In this document: positions 17,830 to 27,796 of the stretch, piece by piece | How the letters are laid out: each line of letters starts with the position of its first letter | How positions within the stretch are numbered: position 1 is the first letter of the stretch | Assembly: GCA_965230265.1 (NCBI GenBank) | Contig: OZ245999.1 | Location: 434,001-498,000 of the forward strand | Direction: 5' to 3' | Length of the DNA: 64,000 nt | Source: JAJFKX01 sp965230265 | Lineage (GTDB): Bacteria; Pseudomonadota; Gammaproteobacteria; Xanthomonadales; Wenzhouxiangellaceae | Translations under genes and position numbers: made by a program | Notes under the pieces: model-generated | Database searches by the model: none | The model's input: the letters and a program-made list of their open reading frames with translations, nothing else | What the model was told of the DNA's origin: nothing

Positions 17830-18612
17830 ATGAATATTTATCACATCAATCATAAATACTGGTGGTTACTGGCCAGCCTGCTGATATTGTTCGCGGCCCC
17901 CGTTGCAGCACAAGATGATCAGGTAGGTAATGTAAGTCGCCTGGAAGGCCAGGCAGAAGTCATTCGAGCGGATCAGACTGCTGATATTTCGAATGGCGAC
18001 CCGGTATTGCGCAGCGACTCATTGATTACTTTGGATGATTCGCTGGTGGAAGTGCTGTTTACCGATGGCAGCAGTTTTACCCTGGATGAAAATGCCCAGG
18101 TGACGATTGCACAATATGCACCAGGCGCTGAACCACAGGGCTTGTTGCAATTAACGCGTGGTCGTTTGCGCAGTCGGGTATCCAGCGCTTTTTCCAGCCG
18201 TGAAGACAGCTATAAAGTTGAAACCCGTGAAGGTGTGATGGGTGTTCAGGGCACAGAATTCGAAGTGATTGCCAGCAACAGCGAGACATCGGTTTATGTT
18301 TATTCTGGTGTGGTGTCTGCCACCAGCAGAGATTCAGCTTATCCCGAGCCGGTTATTTTACGTGCTGGCGATTTTCTCAGCTTCGGTTTAAACGAGCCAT
18401 TGCGACCACCCAATCGGTTTATGCGGGTGATTGACCGGGCTGTCACCAGCACCAGTGTTATTGATTCGGCTATCGGTTCTGGCGGCGAGCAATCGATTAT
18501 TTCCGGGGGAGATCAAAGTGTCGATCCGACAGCGCCGGCACCTGTCATGTCCGAACAACCGATAGGTGAGGGCGGTATGGCACCACCGCCACCCAGACCG
18601 CCTGGGGGTTGA
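17830..18612 (+). CDS. Exported FecR-domain protein
   Basis: The 260-residue protein has a Sec signal (cleavage near PVAAQ, residue 28) and a periplasmic FecR domain (about residues 50-190). Visible family patterns are SLITLDDSLVEVLFTDGSSF, LTRGRLRSRV and VETREGVMGVQGTEFEV. It lacks the cytoplasmic anti-sigma region and transmembrane helix of true FecR, and it ends in a proline-rich tail (PPPPRPPGG). Stand-alone exported FecR domains often accompany CHASE2 cyclases and repeat proteins, as they do here. It starts two bases after the barrel gene. Confidence 0.85.
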   Translation: MNIYHINHKYWWLLASLLILFAAPVAAQDDQVGNVSRLEGQAEVIRADQTADISNGDPVLRSDSLITLDDSLVEVLFTDGSSFTLDENAQVTIAQYAPGAEPQGLLQLTRGRLRSRVSSAFSSREDSYKVETREGVMGVQGTEFEVIASNSETSVYVYSGVVSATSRDSAYPEPVILRAGDFLSFGLNEPLRPPNRFMRVIDRAVTSTSVIDSAIGSGGEQSIISGGDQSVDPTAPAPVMSEQPIGEGGMAPPPPRPPGG

Positions 18613-18715
18613 GTAGCTCAGGGTGGTTAACGACCGATGCAATAACACCTGAATAATCAGGGAGTGCTGGCGTTATCCATTATTTAATAAAGGCGGGGCA
18701 GAGGTAATTAACAAT

Positions 18716-21700
18716 ATGCTTCATATAGGTTCTACCAGATTAGGGTTGTTGCAGAAAGCGACGGTATTTATTGCGTTATTAATAAGCGCGCTGACCAGCT
18801 ATTCGCAAGTGATTAATGTCGCCCCAGGCGTGGTCAATTTTGATGATTTTGACGGCCAGTGCAGTTTGTACGAGGCCGCACAAGTCATTATCGATGGCAA
18901 TAATGCTGTTGAGCCCAATTGTAACGCACCCATTGCCGGATTGAACACCGTTAGTTTGGCGCCTGGCAGTGTCTATGTATTAGATACCGACCATGATTTG
19001 GACTTTCTATATGTTCCAGAGGGAAACTTCAATCTGGATGGTAATGGTTCAACCATTATGCGTGCCCCAGCAGCGCCTGAGATTACCTTAATTAGACCAG
19101 GTTTTGGCATGCCCAGCACCATCAGTAATCTGACCCTGGCCGATTCTGGTACGGCTACTGCGTTATCTGTTATTACGTCAAATGTTACTGTTGATTCTGT
19201 TAACTTTATTAACAATGGCACAGGTATTTTCTTCGGTAATGCAGCGGGTTTCGAATTACTCAACTCCACTTTCAGTGGAACCGGTACAGAAACCGGGCTA
19301 GCAAACATGGAAGGTAATGCCACCATTACCAATTCGACGTTCTCAGGCCTGGCAACTGCTATTTCTATCGAGAATGCAGATTTTACGCTGAACAATAATA
19401 CGATTGTTAATAATGGTATTGGCATCAATGCAATGGGGGCCGGTTCGGGCAGTATCTCTAATTCGATCGTTGCCAACAATGCAACCGCAGACTGCATTGG
19501 TGGTGCCGGTAACCAGTTGCAATCCCAGGGGTTTAATATTTCTTCTGATCCCGGGAACCCCTGTTCTTTTGTGCCTGCCAACAATGACCTGATTAATACA
19601 GACCCTATGTTGGATCCTTTGGCCAATAACGGTGGTCCGACAGATACGCATTTACCGCAGCCAGGCAGTCCGGCCATTGATAATGGCGACAATGCAAGCT
19701 GTGCGCCCAATGATCAGCGGGGCGTTGCAAGGCCTCAGGATGGTGACGGCGATTTAAACAGTGATTGTGATATTGGTTCTGTAGAGGCACTGCCGCCGCC
19801 GCCAGTCATGCCGGTGGTTATCAATGTCGATCCAGGGTTGGTGAACTTTAACGCTGCCGATGGCTTATGTAGTCTTTATGAAGCTGCACAAGTGATTATC
19901 GATGGCAATAACCTGATCGAACCAGGCTGTGAAGCACCATCTACGGCATTAGATATTATCAGTCTGGCACCGGGCAGTGTTTATATGCTGGATACCGACC
20001 CCAATGGCGATTCGGTGTATATGCCTGTCGCCAGTTTTGATCTGCAGGGTAATGGGGCAACCATTATGCGGGCCCCTGCCGCGCCTGAATTTGTATTTAT
20101 GGAATTCGCATTTGGTAATCAAAATGCAATTAGTAATGTACGTTTGGCCAATGCCGGTAATGCCGGAGTAGCCATTGATATTTTAGCCAGTGGCGTATTG
20201 GTTGAAGGTGTGGATTTTGTTAACAATGGTACCGGTATCAGTATGCTAACGGTTGTTGGCAATGTGATTCAAAACTCCACTTTTAGTGGCAGCGGTACGG
20301 AAACCGGTATTGTTGCTATTGAGGCGGGATACAGCATTATTAATACGACATTTTCTGGATTGGGTACGGCGTTAGATATCAGTAGTTCTGATTATGTTTT
20401 AAATAACGTTACCATGGCCAACAACATGATTGGGATTGATGCAGTTGCCATTATGGCAAGTTCGATAATCAACTCCATATTAGCCAACCTTGCTGGTACC
20501 AATTGTGTTGGTGAAACACCGGTTTCACAGGGTTTTAATATCGACTCAGCCAATACCTGTAACTTTGCCAATGTGGGTGATATGAGTGGTGTCGATCCTT
20601 TACTCGGCCCGCTGCTCAATAATGGTGGTTTTACACCCACCCATCTGCCACAAACGGGTAGCCCTGCTATAGACAATGGCATGAATGGGCCAGCTTGCCC
20701 GCCCGATGATCAGCGTGGTGTGCTAAGACCACAAGATGGTAATGGTGACACCATCAATGACTGTGATATTGGGGCGGTAGAGGTAATGCTCACTGAGGCC
20801 GATCTAGCAGTCACCAATATGGTGGATATGCCAACAGCCAATAATGGCGATATTCTGACCTATACATTCATCGTGGACAATAACGGCCCAGCAGCAATTG
20901 ATGGCCAAAATGGCGCTTTTTCTGTTGAGTTTACCCCAGACTTAATCAATGTGAGCTGGACATGTGTAGGTGCCGATGGTGCATCCTGTACAGCTATGGG
21001 GACGGGCAATACCATTGATGAAAACCCCGTTATGCCAGCCAACAGTTCGATTATGTTTACCGTTATGGCTGAGATCGGTCCAGCGGCTGTTGATGATATT
21101 CTCGTTGAAGCCTCAGTAGCGGTGTTCAATGGCCTTATTGACCCAGTTCCCGGTAATGACTTTGCTACCAGTATAGTGATGATCGGCGCACCCAATTTCG
21201 ACCTGGAAATTACCAAGACAGATAATGAAATAGAGGTTTTGCCTGGTGACCCGCTGGTTTATGACATTGTTGTGACTCATTTGGGAGACACACTTACCAA
21301 TGCGACGGTGACAGATACATTTCCGGTTGGTTTGACGAATATTACCTGGACATGTATGGCTAGCGTTAAGTTGTCTGTGTGTCCTCCTACGGGTAATGGT
21401 GACATCAATACGCCCGTCATCATTGAAGCCGGGAGTTCTTTAACATTCACGGTCAACGCGATGGTTGACCCTGCTTTCAGCGGTTTGATCAGTAATACAG
21501 CTGAGGTTTTGGTTGATTTGCCCGATGTGGATCCTAACCCAGCCAATAATATCGCCACTGATATGACCACGGTAACGCCAATCAATGCCGATTTGGCAAT
21601 CACCAAAACCGATAATCAAATGACGGCTAATCCTGGTGACATGCTGATGTATGACATCACGGTGCAGCATGTCGGTGATGCGCCGGTACAAAATGCCACT

Positions 21701-24700
21701 GTTATTGACAATTTCCCTGGCGGTTTAAATAACATTGCTTGGACCTGTATTGCACAGGCTGGAGCTAACTGTCCGAACAATGGAACAGGCAATATTGATG
21801 TGCAGGTGGGTTTAAATCCAGGGACATCGCTGACATTTTTTGTGAATGCAGAAATTGATCCTGCATTTCTCGGTACGTTGACCAATACGGCCACCGTAAC
21901 GGTCAATGCCCCTGATGTTGATCCAAACCCTGTTAACAACACGGCAACAGATATAACCGAAGTGGTTGAGCTGGTCGTGGATCTGGCCATTGATAAAACA
22001 GTCGATATTGCCTTGGCTGAACCTGGCGATACCATTACCTATACGATCACCGTTGATCATTTGCCGCCAATCACGCAAGTTAACCCCGATGGTCCTGTTG
22101 TGCCGGTAGAAGCACTGGTGACAGACGTGTTTTCGACCCAACTGGACAATGTCGCCTGGACATGCATATCCAACGGCGGTGGTGAATGTTTACCGGAGGG
22201 TATTGGCAATATCAACGAGAGTGTGATGTTGCCCGTAGATGGGCGGGTGGTATTTACGATTACTGCGACCGTGGCGGCGGGAGCAACGGGTGACATTGTT
22301 AACCAGGCCACTGTGATGCCACTGAATGCAGTGGATAATCAGCAGGCCAATAATACTTCTCCTGCGGTTGTTACTACTGTCGATCAGGCATTTGATCTGG
22401 CTATCACCAAGACCGACGGACAGATGTCCAGCACGCCTGGTGCGGCAATTAACTACGTCATCATTGCCACCAATAACAGCAGTACTGAGGTGGATGGGGC
22501 TCGTGTCATTGATATGTTCCCGGAAGCTTTGGTTGATCCAAGCTGGACTTGTACGGCCGGTCTGGGTGCTGCCTGCGGAGCGGCATCGGGGAATGGCAAT
22601 ATTGATGAGCTGGTGAACTTCGCTGGCAGCAGTTTTGTTCGTTTTGAGGTTTCCGCGACCATCGATGAAAACTTTGAAGGCACGTTGGAAAATGAGGCCA
22701 GTGTCAGTGCTCCTGCAGGTATTGATGACCCGGCTCCGCAAAATAACCAGGCCACTGATACTACCGCTGTCAGTGGTCAGGCGGATTTATCCGTCACCAA
22801 GTCTGGACCAGTGACAGCGGCCAACGGGTCGAATGTTATGTTTGACGTCACCGTTAACAATGCAGGTGCAGTGGCTGTGACCGATATCATGCTGGTGGAC
22901 GCCTGGTCGGATGGCTTGAGCTTGCTGGATATTGAGAGTGGAGCGTTTAACTGTGACGACCCGCTGGGCAGCATGGTGATGTGTCAGCTGGATGAGCTGG
23001 CGGCTGGTGCCAGTGTCGTATTGCAGTTTAGCTTTGCAGTAGATGCCGCGATAGGCGATACCCTAACCAATCAGGTGGCCATTAATGCGGCTACTGGTGA
23101 TCCGAATAACGCCAATAATATGGCATCGGTGATGACCATGGTTGCAGGGACTTTGGATATTTTGCCGACCAACGGGCAGTTGCCTGATGCGGCTGTTGGT
23201 ATGACGTATAGCGCAATATTCACCGCTGTTGGTGGTGTTGATCCCATCAATATGACGGTCAGCAGTGTGCCTGAAGGCTTCAACGTACAAATTGATGACC
23301 GTATGCTGACGATAGCAGGTACGCCGACTTCGGCTGGAATTAACCTGTTCACAGTGCAGGCAACAGACGCGGTCAATCAGTCGTTTGCCCGTGACTATAG
23401 CTTACAGGTTGTCACGGGTCTGATTTTTGAGCCTGAGGCACTGCCTGTGGCCAATACCGATGAAAGTTATCTGGCGCAGATTGTCCCTGCCAATGGAGTG
23501 CCACCGTTTATTGTTGATATCAGCAATCTACCGAATGGCTTGATCAACACCAATGGTGTGATTCAGGGGCAACCACAAAGTGTTGGCGAGTTTGTACTGT
23601 CAGTCAGTGCAATGGATAGCCAGGGTAACACGGGCACCCGTGATTACGATTTAACGGTAGAAAGTGGCTTGCAATTACCGGCTCAATCCGTTCCACCGGC
23701 CATATTGAATTTGAGCTATGGAGAACAGCTGATATCAACCGGCGGTCTAGGCCCGAATACTTGGTCAGGCGGTGGTGGACTGCCGGCTGGCCTGAATCTG
23801 GCCAATACCGGGTTTATCAGTGGTGAGCCGCAGGCTGTTGGTGAATTCAATTTCAATGCAACAGTCACCGACGCCAACGGCTTGCAGTCGACTCGTCAAT
23901 TCACCATAACGGTGGAACCGGATGGACTGGTACAGCGGGAAATACGATTCCCGAATGGTTTGGTTGGTGTGCCTTACGTTACTCCGACGGCTGTGGCTGG
24001 TGGCGAACAGCCCTACACCTGTACGCTGCTAAACAGCACGTTGCCACCGGGTTTGGTTCTGAATGGCTGTAATGCCGGCATTGACGGTACACCAACTCAA
24101 GGTGGTAGCTTCAACTTTGTATTGGCCATTGAAGACAACCAGGACCCATCAGAAACATTGATAACACCTGCGCGTATCAGTATTGCCGAAACCACGCCAA
24201 TTCCTATTGCTGACCCACCCGACCCAGGTTTTGATCCTCCGATTGATGTTCCGGTACCTGAATTTGGCGATGGTTCACCTGCCGATGGCTTTGCCGATGA
24301 ATCTTTACAGGCCATAGCCAGTGATGCTTTTGGTAATCGCTATTTGGCAGGTTTTGGCTGGAATGGCAATGACTATGATATTCGCGTGCTTAAATACAGT
24401 GCACGAGGCGAGCTGGAATGGGAACAACGGTTCGATTCCGGTGATCAGGACTATGCCTATGCGATTGATATTGCGCCTTTGGATCAGCAGATGTTTGTTG
24501 GTGGGTATAGCTTAAGAGGCAGTGAGTATGTGGCAACGCTGCTGCGCTATGATCTCTCCGGAACGCTGCAGCAAACCATCTTCGACGATATTAATTCTCA
24601 AGTAAAAGCCTATTATGATCTGCAAGCCGATATGACAGGTGTGTATGCTGTTGGCGAAAGTTATAACGGCAGCAATTTTGATGGGTTGGTGGTTCGTTAC

Positions 24701-25312
24701 GACATGAATGGCAATCGCCTGTTTGAAGCGCTTCGCGATACCGGAGCATCAGAAACCGCTTATGCGGCTGAATTGACAGATTGCGATAACGATGGGGTTT
24801 GTTCAGTGGTCTTTGGCGGCTTTGAAGGCGATCAGAATCCATCTGGCTGGCTGGCCGGTATTGGCCCTGCTGGCGGCTCAGTGCAAATGATCGCGCAACT
24901 GCCTGATGCGATATTCGACTTGAAACAGTTTAGCAATGGCGACTGGTTGGTAGGTTCTACGAGCAATAGCGACGACTGGATGCTAAGACGCCTGAATACC
25001 AACGGTACCACTATTTGGAGCACCACTGTTGCCCAGGGTGAACGCCTGCGTAGCGTAGCGATTGACGCTGGTGGTTTTGTGCTGGCATCGGGCAGTGCAA
25101 CCGACTCGGGTGGCAGCGATGGTTTATTGGTTGTACTGGATGGTGCGCAAGGCCAATCACTGGATTCATTGACCATCGATAATGGTTTGCGCGAAGTGTT
25201 AACCGGTAGTTTGATTGGGCCCGAAGGGCTGCTCAGTCTGGTGGGTGAACGAGGCGATCTGGAAACCAATCGGTTCTTGTTTTTGAATATTGATACCGGT
25301 AAAGCATTCTGA
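18716..25312 (+). CDS. Giant exported repeat protein: choice-of-anchor Q, DUF11, Ig-like and propeller-like regions
   Basis: The 2198-residue product has a signal peptide (to about residue 31). Its domains in order are as follows. Two tandem parallel-beta-helix units (about 32-358 and 368-690) each end in a choice-of-anchor-Q signature (HLPQPGSPAIDNG and HLPQTGSPAIDNG, then DQRGV.RPQDG). Six DUF11-type repeats (about 695-1480) each open with a D-L-x-[VI]-T/D-K-like strand and contain a WTC...C pair. Four putative Ig domains follow (about 1480-1830), then a proline/aspartate linker, and finally a repeat region resembling a beta-propeller (about 1855-2198). No LPXTG, PEP-CTERM or other sorting tail is visible. 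It is probably a secreted or surface-attached adhesin or sensor. A GAGG ribosome site supports the start. Confidence 0.85.
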   Translation: MLHIGSTRLGLLQKATVFIALLISALTSYSQVINVAPGVVNFDDFDGQCSLYEAAQVIIDGNNAVEPNCNAPIAGLNTVSLAPGSVYVLDTDHDLDFLYVPEGNFNLDGNGSTIMRAPAAPEITLIRPGFGMPSTISNLTLADSGTATALSVITSNVTVDSVNFINNGTGIFFGNAAGFELLNSTFSGTGTETGLANMEGNATITNSTFSGLATAISIENADFTLNNNTIVNNGIGINAMGAGSGSISNSIVANNATADCIGGAGNQLQSQGFNISSDPGNPCSFVPANNDLINTDPMLDPLANNGGPTDTHLPQPGSPAIDNGDNASCAPNDQRGVARPQDGDGDLNSDCDIGSVEALPPPPVMPVVINVDPGLVNFNAADGLCSLYEAAQVIIDGNNLIEPGCEAPSTALDIISLAPGSVYMLDTDPNGDSVYMPVASFDLQGNGATIMRAPAAPEFVFMEFAFGNQNAISNVRLANAGNAGVAIDILASGVLVEGVDFVNNGTGISMLTVVGNVIQNSTFSGSGTETGIVAIEAGYSIINTTFSGLGTALDISSSDYVLNNVTMANNMIGIDAVAIMASSIINSILANLAGTNCVGETPVSQGFNIDSANTCNFANVGDMSGVDPLLGPLLNNGGFTPTHLPQTGSPAIDNGMNGPACPPDDQRGVLRPQDGNGDTINDCDIGAVEVMLTEADLAVTNMVDMPTANNGDILTYTFIVDNNGPAAIDGQNGAFSVEFTPDLINVSWTCVGADGASCTAMGTGNTIDENPVMPANSSIMFTVMAEIGPAAVDDILVEASVAVFNGLIDPVPGNDFATSIVMIGAPNFDLEITKTDNEIEVLPGDPLVYDIVVTHLGDTLTNATVTDTFPVGLTNITWTCMASVKLSVCPPTGNGDINTPVIIEAGSSLTFTVNAMVDPAFSGLISNTAEVLVDLPDVDPNPANNIATDMTTVTPINADLAITKTDNQMTANPGDMLMYDITVQHVGDAPVQNATVIDNFPGGLNNIAWTCIAQAGANCPNNGTGNIDVQVGLNPGTSLTFFVNAEIDPAFLGTLTNTATVTVNAPDVDPNPVNNTATDITEVVELVVDLAIDKTVDIALAEPGDTITYTITVDHLPPITQVNPDGPVVPVEALVTDVFSTQLDNVAWTCISNGGGECLPEGIGNINESVMLPVDGRVVFTITATVAAGATGDIVNQATVMPLNAVDNQQANNTSPAVVTTVDQAFDLAITKTDGQMSSTPGAAINYVIIATNNSSTEVDGARVIDMFPEALVDPSWTCTAGLGAACGAASGNGNIDELVNFAGSSFVRFEVSATIDENFEGTLENEASVSAPAGIDDPAPQNNQATDTTAVSGQADLSVTKSGPVTAANGSNVMFDVTVNNAGAVAVTDIMLVDAWSDGLSLLDIESGAFNCDDPLGSMVMCQLDELAAGASVVLQFSFAVDAAIGDTLTNQVAINAATGDPNNANNMASVMTMVAGTLDILPTNGQLPDAAVGMTYSAIFTAVGGVDPINMTVSSVPEGFNVQIDDRMLTIAGTPTSAGINLFTVQATDAVNQSFARDYSLQVVTGLIFEPEALPVANTDESYLAQIVPANGVPPFIVDISNLPNGLINTNGVIQGQPQSVGEFVLSVSAMDSQGNTGTRDYDLTVESGLQLPAQSVPPAILNLSYGEQLISTGGLGPNTWSGGGGLPAGLNLANTGFISGEPQAVGEFNFNATVTDANGLQSTRQFTITVEPDGLVQREIRFPNGLVGVPYVTPTAVAGGEQPYTCTLLNSTLPPGLVLNGCNAGIDGTPTQGGSFNFVLAIEDNQDPSETLITPARISIAETTPIPIADPPDPGFDPPIDVPVPEFGDGSPADGFADESLQAIASDAFGNRYLAGFGWNGNDYDIRVLKYSARGELEWEQRFDSGDQDYAYAIDIAPLDQQMFVGGYSLRGSEYVATLLRYDLSGTLQQTIFDDINSQVKAYYDLQADMTGVYAVGESYNGSNFDGLVVRYDMNGNRLFEALRDTGASETAYAAELTDCDNDGVCSVVFGGFEGDQNPSGWLAGIGPAGGSVQMIAQLPDAIFDLKQFSNGDWLVGSTSNSDDWMLRRLNTNGTTIWSTTVAQGERLRSVAIDAGGFVLASGSATDSGGSDGLLVVLDGAQGQSLDSLTIDNGLREVLTGSLIGPEGLLSLVGERGDLETNRFLFLNIDTGKAF
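18809..20785 (+). repeat. Tandem duplication of a ~330-codon beta-helix unit
   Basis: Two direct copies, 18809-19789 and 19817-20785, encode homologous segments inside the giant protein. Both begin with VINV.PG.VNF, share SLYEAAQVIIDGNN, APGSVY.LDTD and IMRAPAAPE, and end with the DQRGV / DIG.VE block. The copies have diverged in sequence while keeping order and length, indicating an old internal duplication rather than an assembly artefact. Confidence 0.85.
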
Positions 25313-25337
25313 TCCGATAACGAAATTATCGTGGTGC

Positions 25338-25605
25338 TAGTACTCTATTCATCTAATAATTTGGGGTTCAGCGTTGTCGTGCTGTTTCGCCATAAGGCGC
25401 AGCCCGCAGTTAATGGCGAGCCCTTATCAAGGGCTGTAACGCAGTGGCGGGACAGCACGACACCGCCCTTTGGGTTGACTTGCCAATGCCCGTGGATAGC
25501 GTTACGGCGCTTATCAATGGAATCCAGCATTGCTTGCGAACCGTGCCTTGCCACGAGCACCGGCAAGTCAACTGAACCCCAAATTATTAGATGAATAGAG
25601 TACTA
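25338..25605. mobile_element. MITE-like element with perfect 34-bp terminal inverted repeats
   Basis: Bases 25338-25371 and 25572-25605 are exact inverted copies (outer end TAGTACTCTATTCATC). If the outermost TA is a target-site duplication, the element fits the Tc1/mariner-IS630 style. Inside are further stems: 25375-25391 pairs with 25446-25462 (17 pairs, two of them G-U), 25419-25425 with 25429-25435, and 25474-25484 with 25562-25572. No transposase is encoded; the 73-codon minus-strand frame inside matches nothing I know. The right repeat contains the ATG of the CHASE2 cyclase. Removing the element plus one TA joins the flanks as GTGGTGCTAAAGGCC, in frame with the cyclase. Confidence 0.8.
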
Positions 25606-27792
25606 AAGGCCGGCAGCAAGCAAACAGCGCGCAAGCGGGATGTGCGCTTTTTGCACAGTCGGTGGCAGGTACTGGTGTTTGCATTTGCTGCTTCATTGCT
25701 TAGTCTGGCCGCTTACTGGTACCAGCAGAATGAACATCCGGCCTTATTGGAAAGCCTGGACCAACGCACTCGTGATGTGGTCTTTCGTTTGCGTGAACCA
25801 CCCATACCCCCACCTGAAATTGTCATCGTTTCGGTAGATGAAGCAGCAGTCAAAGATTATGGCCGCTGGCCATGGCCGCGTTCGCTACAGGGCGAGCTAA
25901 TCCAGGCACTGAAGCAGCAAGATGCAGGCACCATTGCCTTGGATATTGTGTTTGCCCAACCCTACAGCACCGCCGAGCAGGGTGAGCGAGAGGACGCTGC
26001 CTTAATTAAAGTGTTGCAATCACCTGGTGCGCCAGTGGTTGGTGGTTATTTTTTCCGTACCAGTAAAAGCCGTATAACGGACGATGCGGCTCTAGATCAG
26101 CTTTACGATAATCGCGTCAAAATCAAACTGATTACGCCAGGCGGGCATACCAACGACCTGCTCAAGTATGAATACGCCGAAACCAATCAAATCAATATTG
26201 CCGAACATTTTGACGGCTTAGGGGCATTTAACCGCGATACCGATGTGGATGGCCTGGTACGCCGGGCACCTTTGGTGCTGGGTTATCGGGATGAAATTTT
26301 TCCGTCATTGGCGTTACGGGCTTTGGCGATATACGCAGGGGTCAACGAAGGCATCGCTGCTGCACCAGAAGGCATTACTCAAGTACGCTTGGATACCTTT
26401 GGTATCCCAGTGGATGAACGTGGACGCTTGATTGCCAACTTTTATAACCAGAATGCCCAAAGCCGCGGTATTCCAATGTATTCAGCAGCGGATGTGCTCA
26501 ATGGTGTTGTTGGTGCAGATCAGTTAGCCGGTCGGTTGGTATTTGTTGGTGTCACAGAAATAGGTATTGCCGATTTATTACCGACACCGGTTAATCCAAT
26601 TTTCCCAGGTGTAGAGATGCACGCCACGGTGGCAGCCAATATTTTACAGGAGGAGTATTTATATCGGAACTGGGATACCGTTCTGATTGATATTGCCTTG
26701 ATAGCGTTGATTCCATTGATCGGTGTTTTGATATTGGCCAGGCTAAAACATTTATGGCAAATGCTGGTGATGGCCATGGTTTTTATGGCGGGGTTATGGT
26801 GGCTGTTTTATTGGCTGGTGGCCAAACAAAGTCAATTGGTCAGTTTGCTGTACCCATCGATAGCGATGTTGTTGGCATTTATTACCTTCGGAATTTATTA
26901 CGTGCTGACATCGCAACGTACAACCAAATTCTTGACGGGCGCATTTGGTTCATACGTATCACCTGATGTGGTTGATCAACTGCTCAGCCAGCCGGGCAGT
27001 TTAGGGCTTTCTGGAGAAAAGCGCGAAGTCACTTTATTGTTTTCTGATATTCGCGGGTTTACCGGTATTTCTGAAAAATTGGAGCCAGAGCGACTGGTGG
27101 AAATGCTGAATCAATATTTTGATGCCATGACCGAAACCATTCTGGCACGCACGGGCACACTGGATAAATACATTGGGGATGCCATTATGGCGATTTTCAA
27201 TGCCCCGTTGACCATCGAAAATCATCAGCGAGCTGCGGCGCAATCAGCATTGGATATGGATCAGCGCCTGCGTGACATGCAACCTGAACTGCAGGATAGG
27301 TTTGGCATCGATTTGAAAATCGGTATCGGCCTGCACAGCGGTGAAGTTGTGGTAGGCAACCTTGGTTCCAGCCAGCGCTTTGATTACACCGCTATTGGCG
27401 ATGCAGTCAATCTTGCTTCGCGTGCAGAATCGATCACCAAATTCTATGGCATTACCATTATTGTTACAGAAGCTATCAAACAGCAACTGGATGATGACTT
27501 TTTACTGCGGCCATTGGATAAAATCCAGGTCAAAGGCAAAACAGTACCGGTGAATATTTATGAATTAATGCAACCCAACGAGCATAATGCGCGATTGGCT
27601 GAGCAATTTGCTACAGTGTTCAATACTTATATCAGTGGTGATTTCGTCCAAACTAGAGAATTATTATTAAAATTAAAAACCAACTATCCTGAGGATCAAC
27701 CCATTCAGCTGTATTTACAGCGGTGTGATGAGTTTATTCAACAACCACCTGCAACAAAGTGGGATGGTGTGTATCAGGCACAGGGTAAATAG
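25591..27792 (+). CDS. CHASE2-domain class III nucleotide cyclase (adenylate cyclase type)
   Basis: The 733-residue inner-membrane protein has an N-terminal transmembrane helix (about residues 25-43), a periplasmic CHASE2 sensor domain (about 50-340; RWPWPRSLQGELIQAL and LDIVFAQPY are typical), three membrane helices (about 350-435) and a cytoplasmic cyclase domain. Metal ligands are D486 (FSDIRGF) and D530 (KYIGD). K526 and D598 occupy the base-recognition positions typical of adenylate cyclases; N607 and R611 are the transition-state residues. The ATG lies inside the right inverted repeat of the MITE and lacks a clear ribosome site; GTG at 25642 is an alternative. The next gene is a phosphodiesterase-like protein, giving a synthesis/breakdown pair. 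Confidence 0.93.
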   Translation: MNRVLKAGSKQTARKRDVRFLHSRWQVLVFAFAASLLSLAAYWYQQNEHPALLESLDQRTRDVVFRLREPPIPPPEIVIVSVDEAAVKDYGRWPWPRSLQGELIQALKQQDAGTIALDIVFAQPYSTAEQGEREDAALIKVLQSPGAPVVGGYFFRTSKSRITDDAALDQLYDNRVKIKLITPGGHTNDLLKYEYAETNQINIAEHFDGLGAFNRDTDVDGLVRRAPLVLGYRDEIFPSLALRALAIYAGVNEGIAAAPEGITQVRLDTFGIPVDERGRLIANFYNQNAQSRGIPMYSAADVLNGVVGADQLAGRLVFVGVTEIGIADLLPTPVNPIFPGVEMHATVAANILQEEYLYRNWDTVLIDIALIALIPLIGVLILARLKHLWQMLVMAMVFMAGLWWLFYWLVAKQSQLVSLLYPSIAMLLAFITFGIYYVLTSQRTTKFLTGAFGSYVSPDVVDQLLSQPGSLGLSGEKREVTLLFSDIRGFTGISEKLEPERLVEMLNQYFDAMTETILARTGTLDKYIGDAIMAIFNAPLTIENHQRAAAQSALDMDQRLRDMQPELQDRFGIDLKIGIGLHSGEVVVGNLGSSQRFDYTAIGDAVNLASRAESITKFYGITIIVTEAIKQQLDDDFLLRPLDKIQVKGKTVPVNIYELMQPNEHNARLAEQFATVFNTYISGDFVQTRELLLKLKTNYPEDQPIQLYLQRCDEFIQQPPATKWDGVYQAQGK

Positions 27793-27796
27793 TGCG

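Noticed and set aside
20800..23150. Regular repeats in the giant gene as a possible CRISPR or minisatellite
   Set aside because: The repeats are protein-level (about 130 codons), diverged at DNA level, and in frame. There are no short identical repeats with spacers.
18973..24315. Many antisense frames of 100-245 codons within the giant gene
   Set aside because: The sense protein has strong, ordered domain repeats. The antisense frames are compositional shadows with no signal or family pattern.
25345..25566. 73-codon minus-strand frame inside the MITE-like element
   Set aside because: It reads through the inverted repeats and internal stems, lacks a ribosome site, and matches no family I know. 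It is best explained as chance within a structured non-coding element.
25338..25605. Reading the structured element as an integron attC site
   Set aside because: There are no RYYYAAC/GTTRRRY core sites at its ends, no cassette array and no integrase. Perfect long terminal inverted repeats fit a MITE better.
27725..27796. Upstream extension of the phosphodiesterase frame into the cyclase
   Set aside because: The overlap reads the cyclase C-terminus in another frame, and the ATG at 27797 has normal operon spacing.
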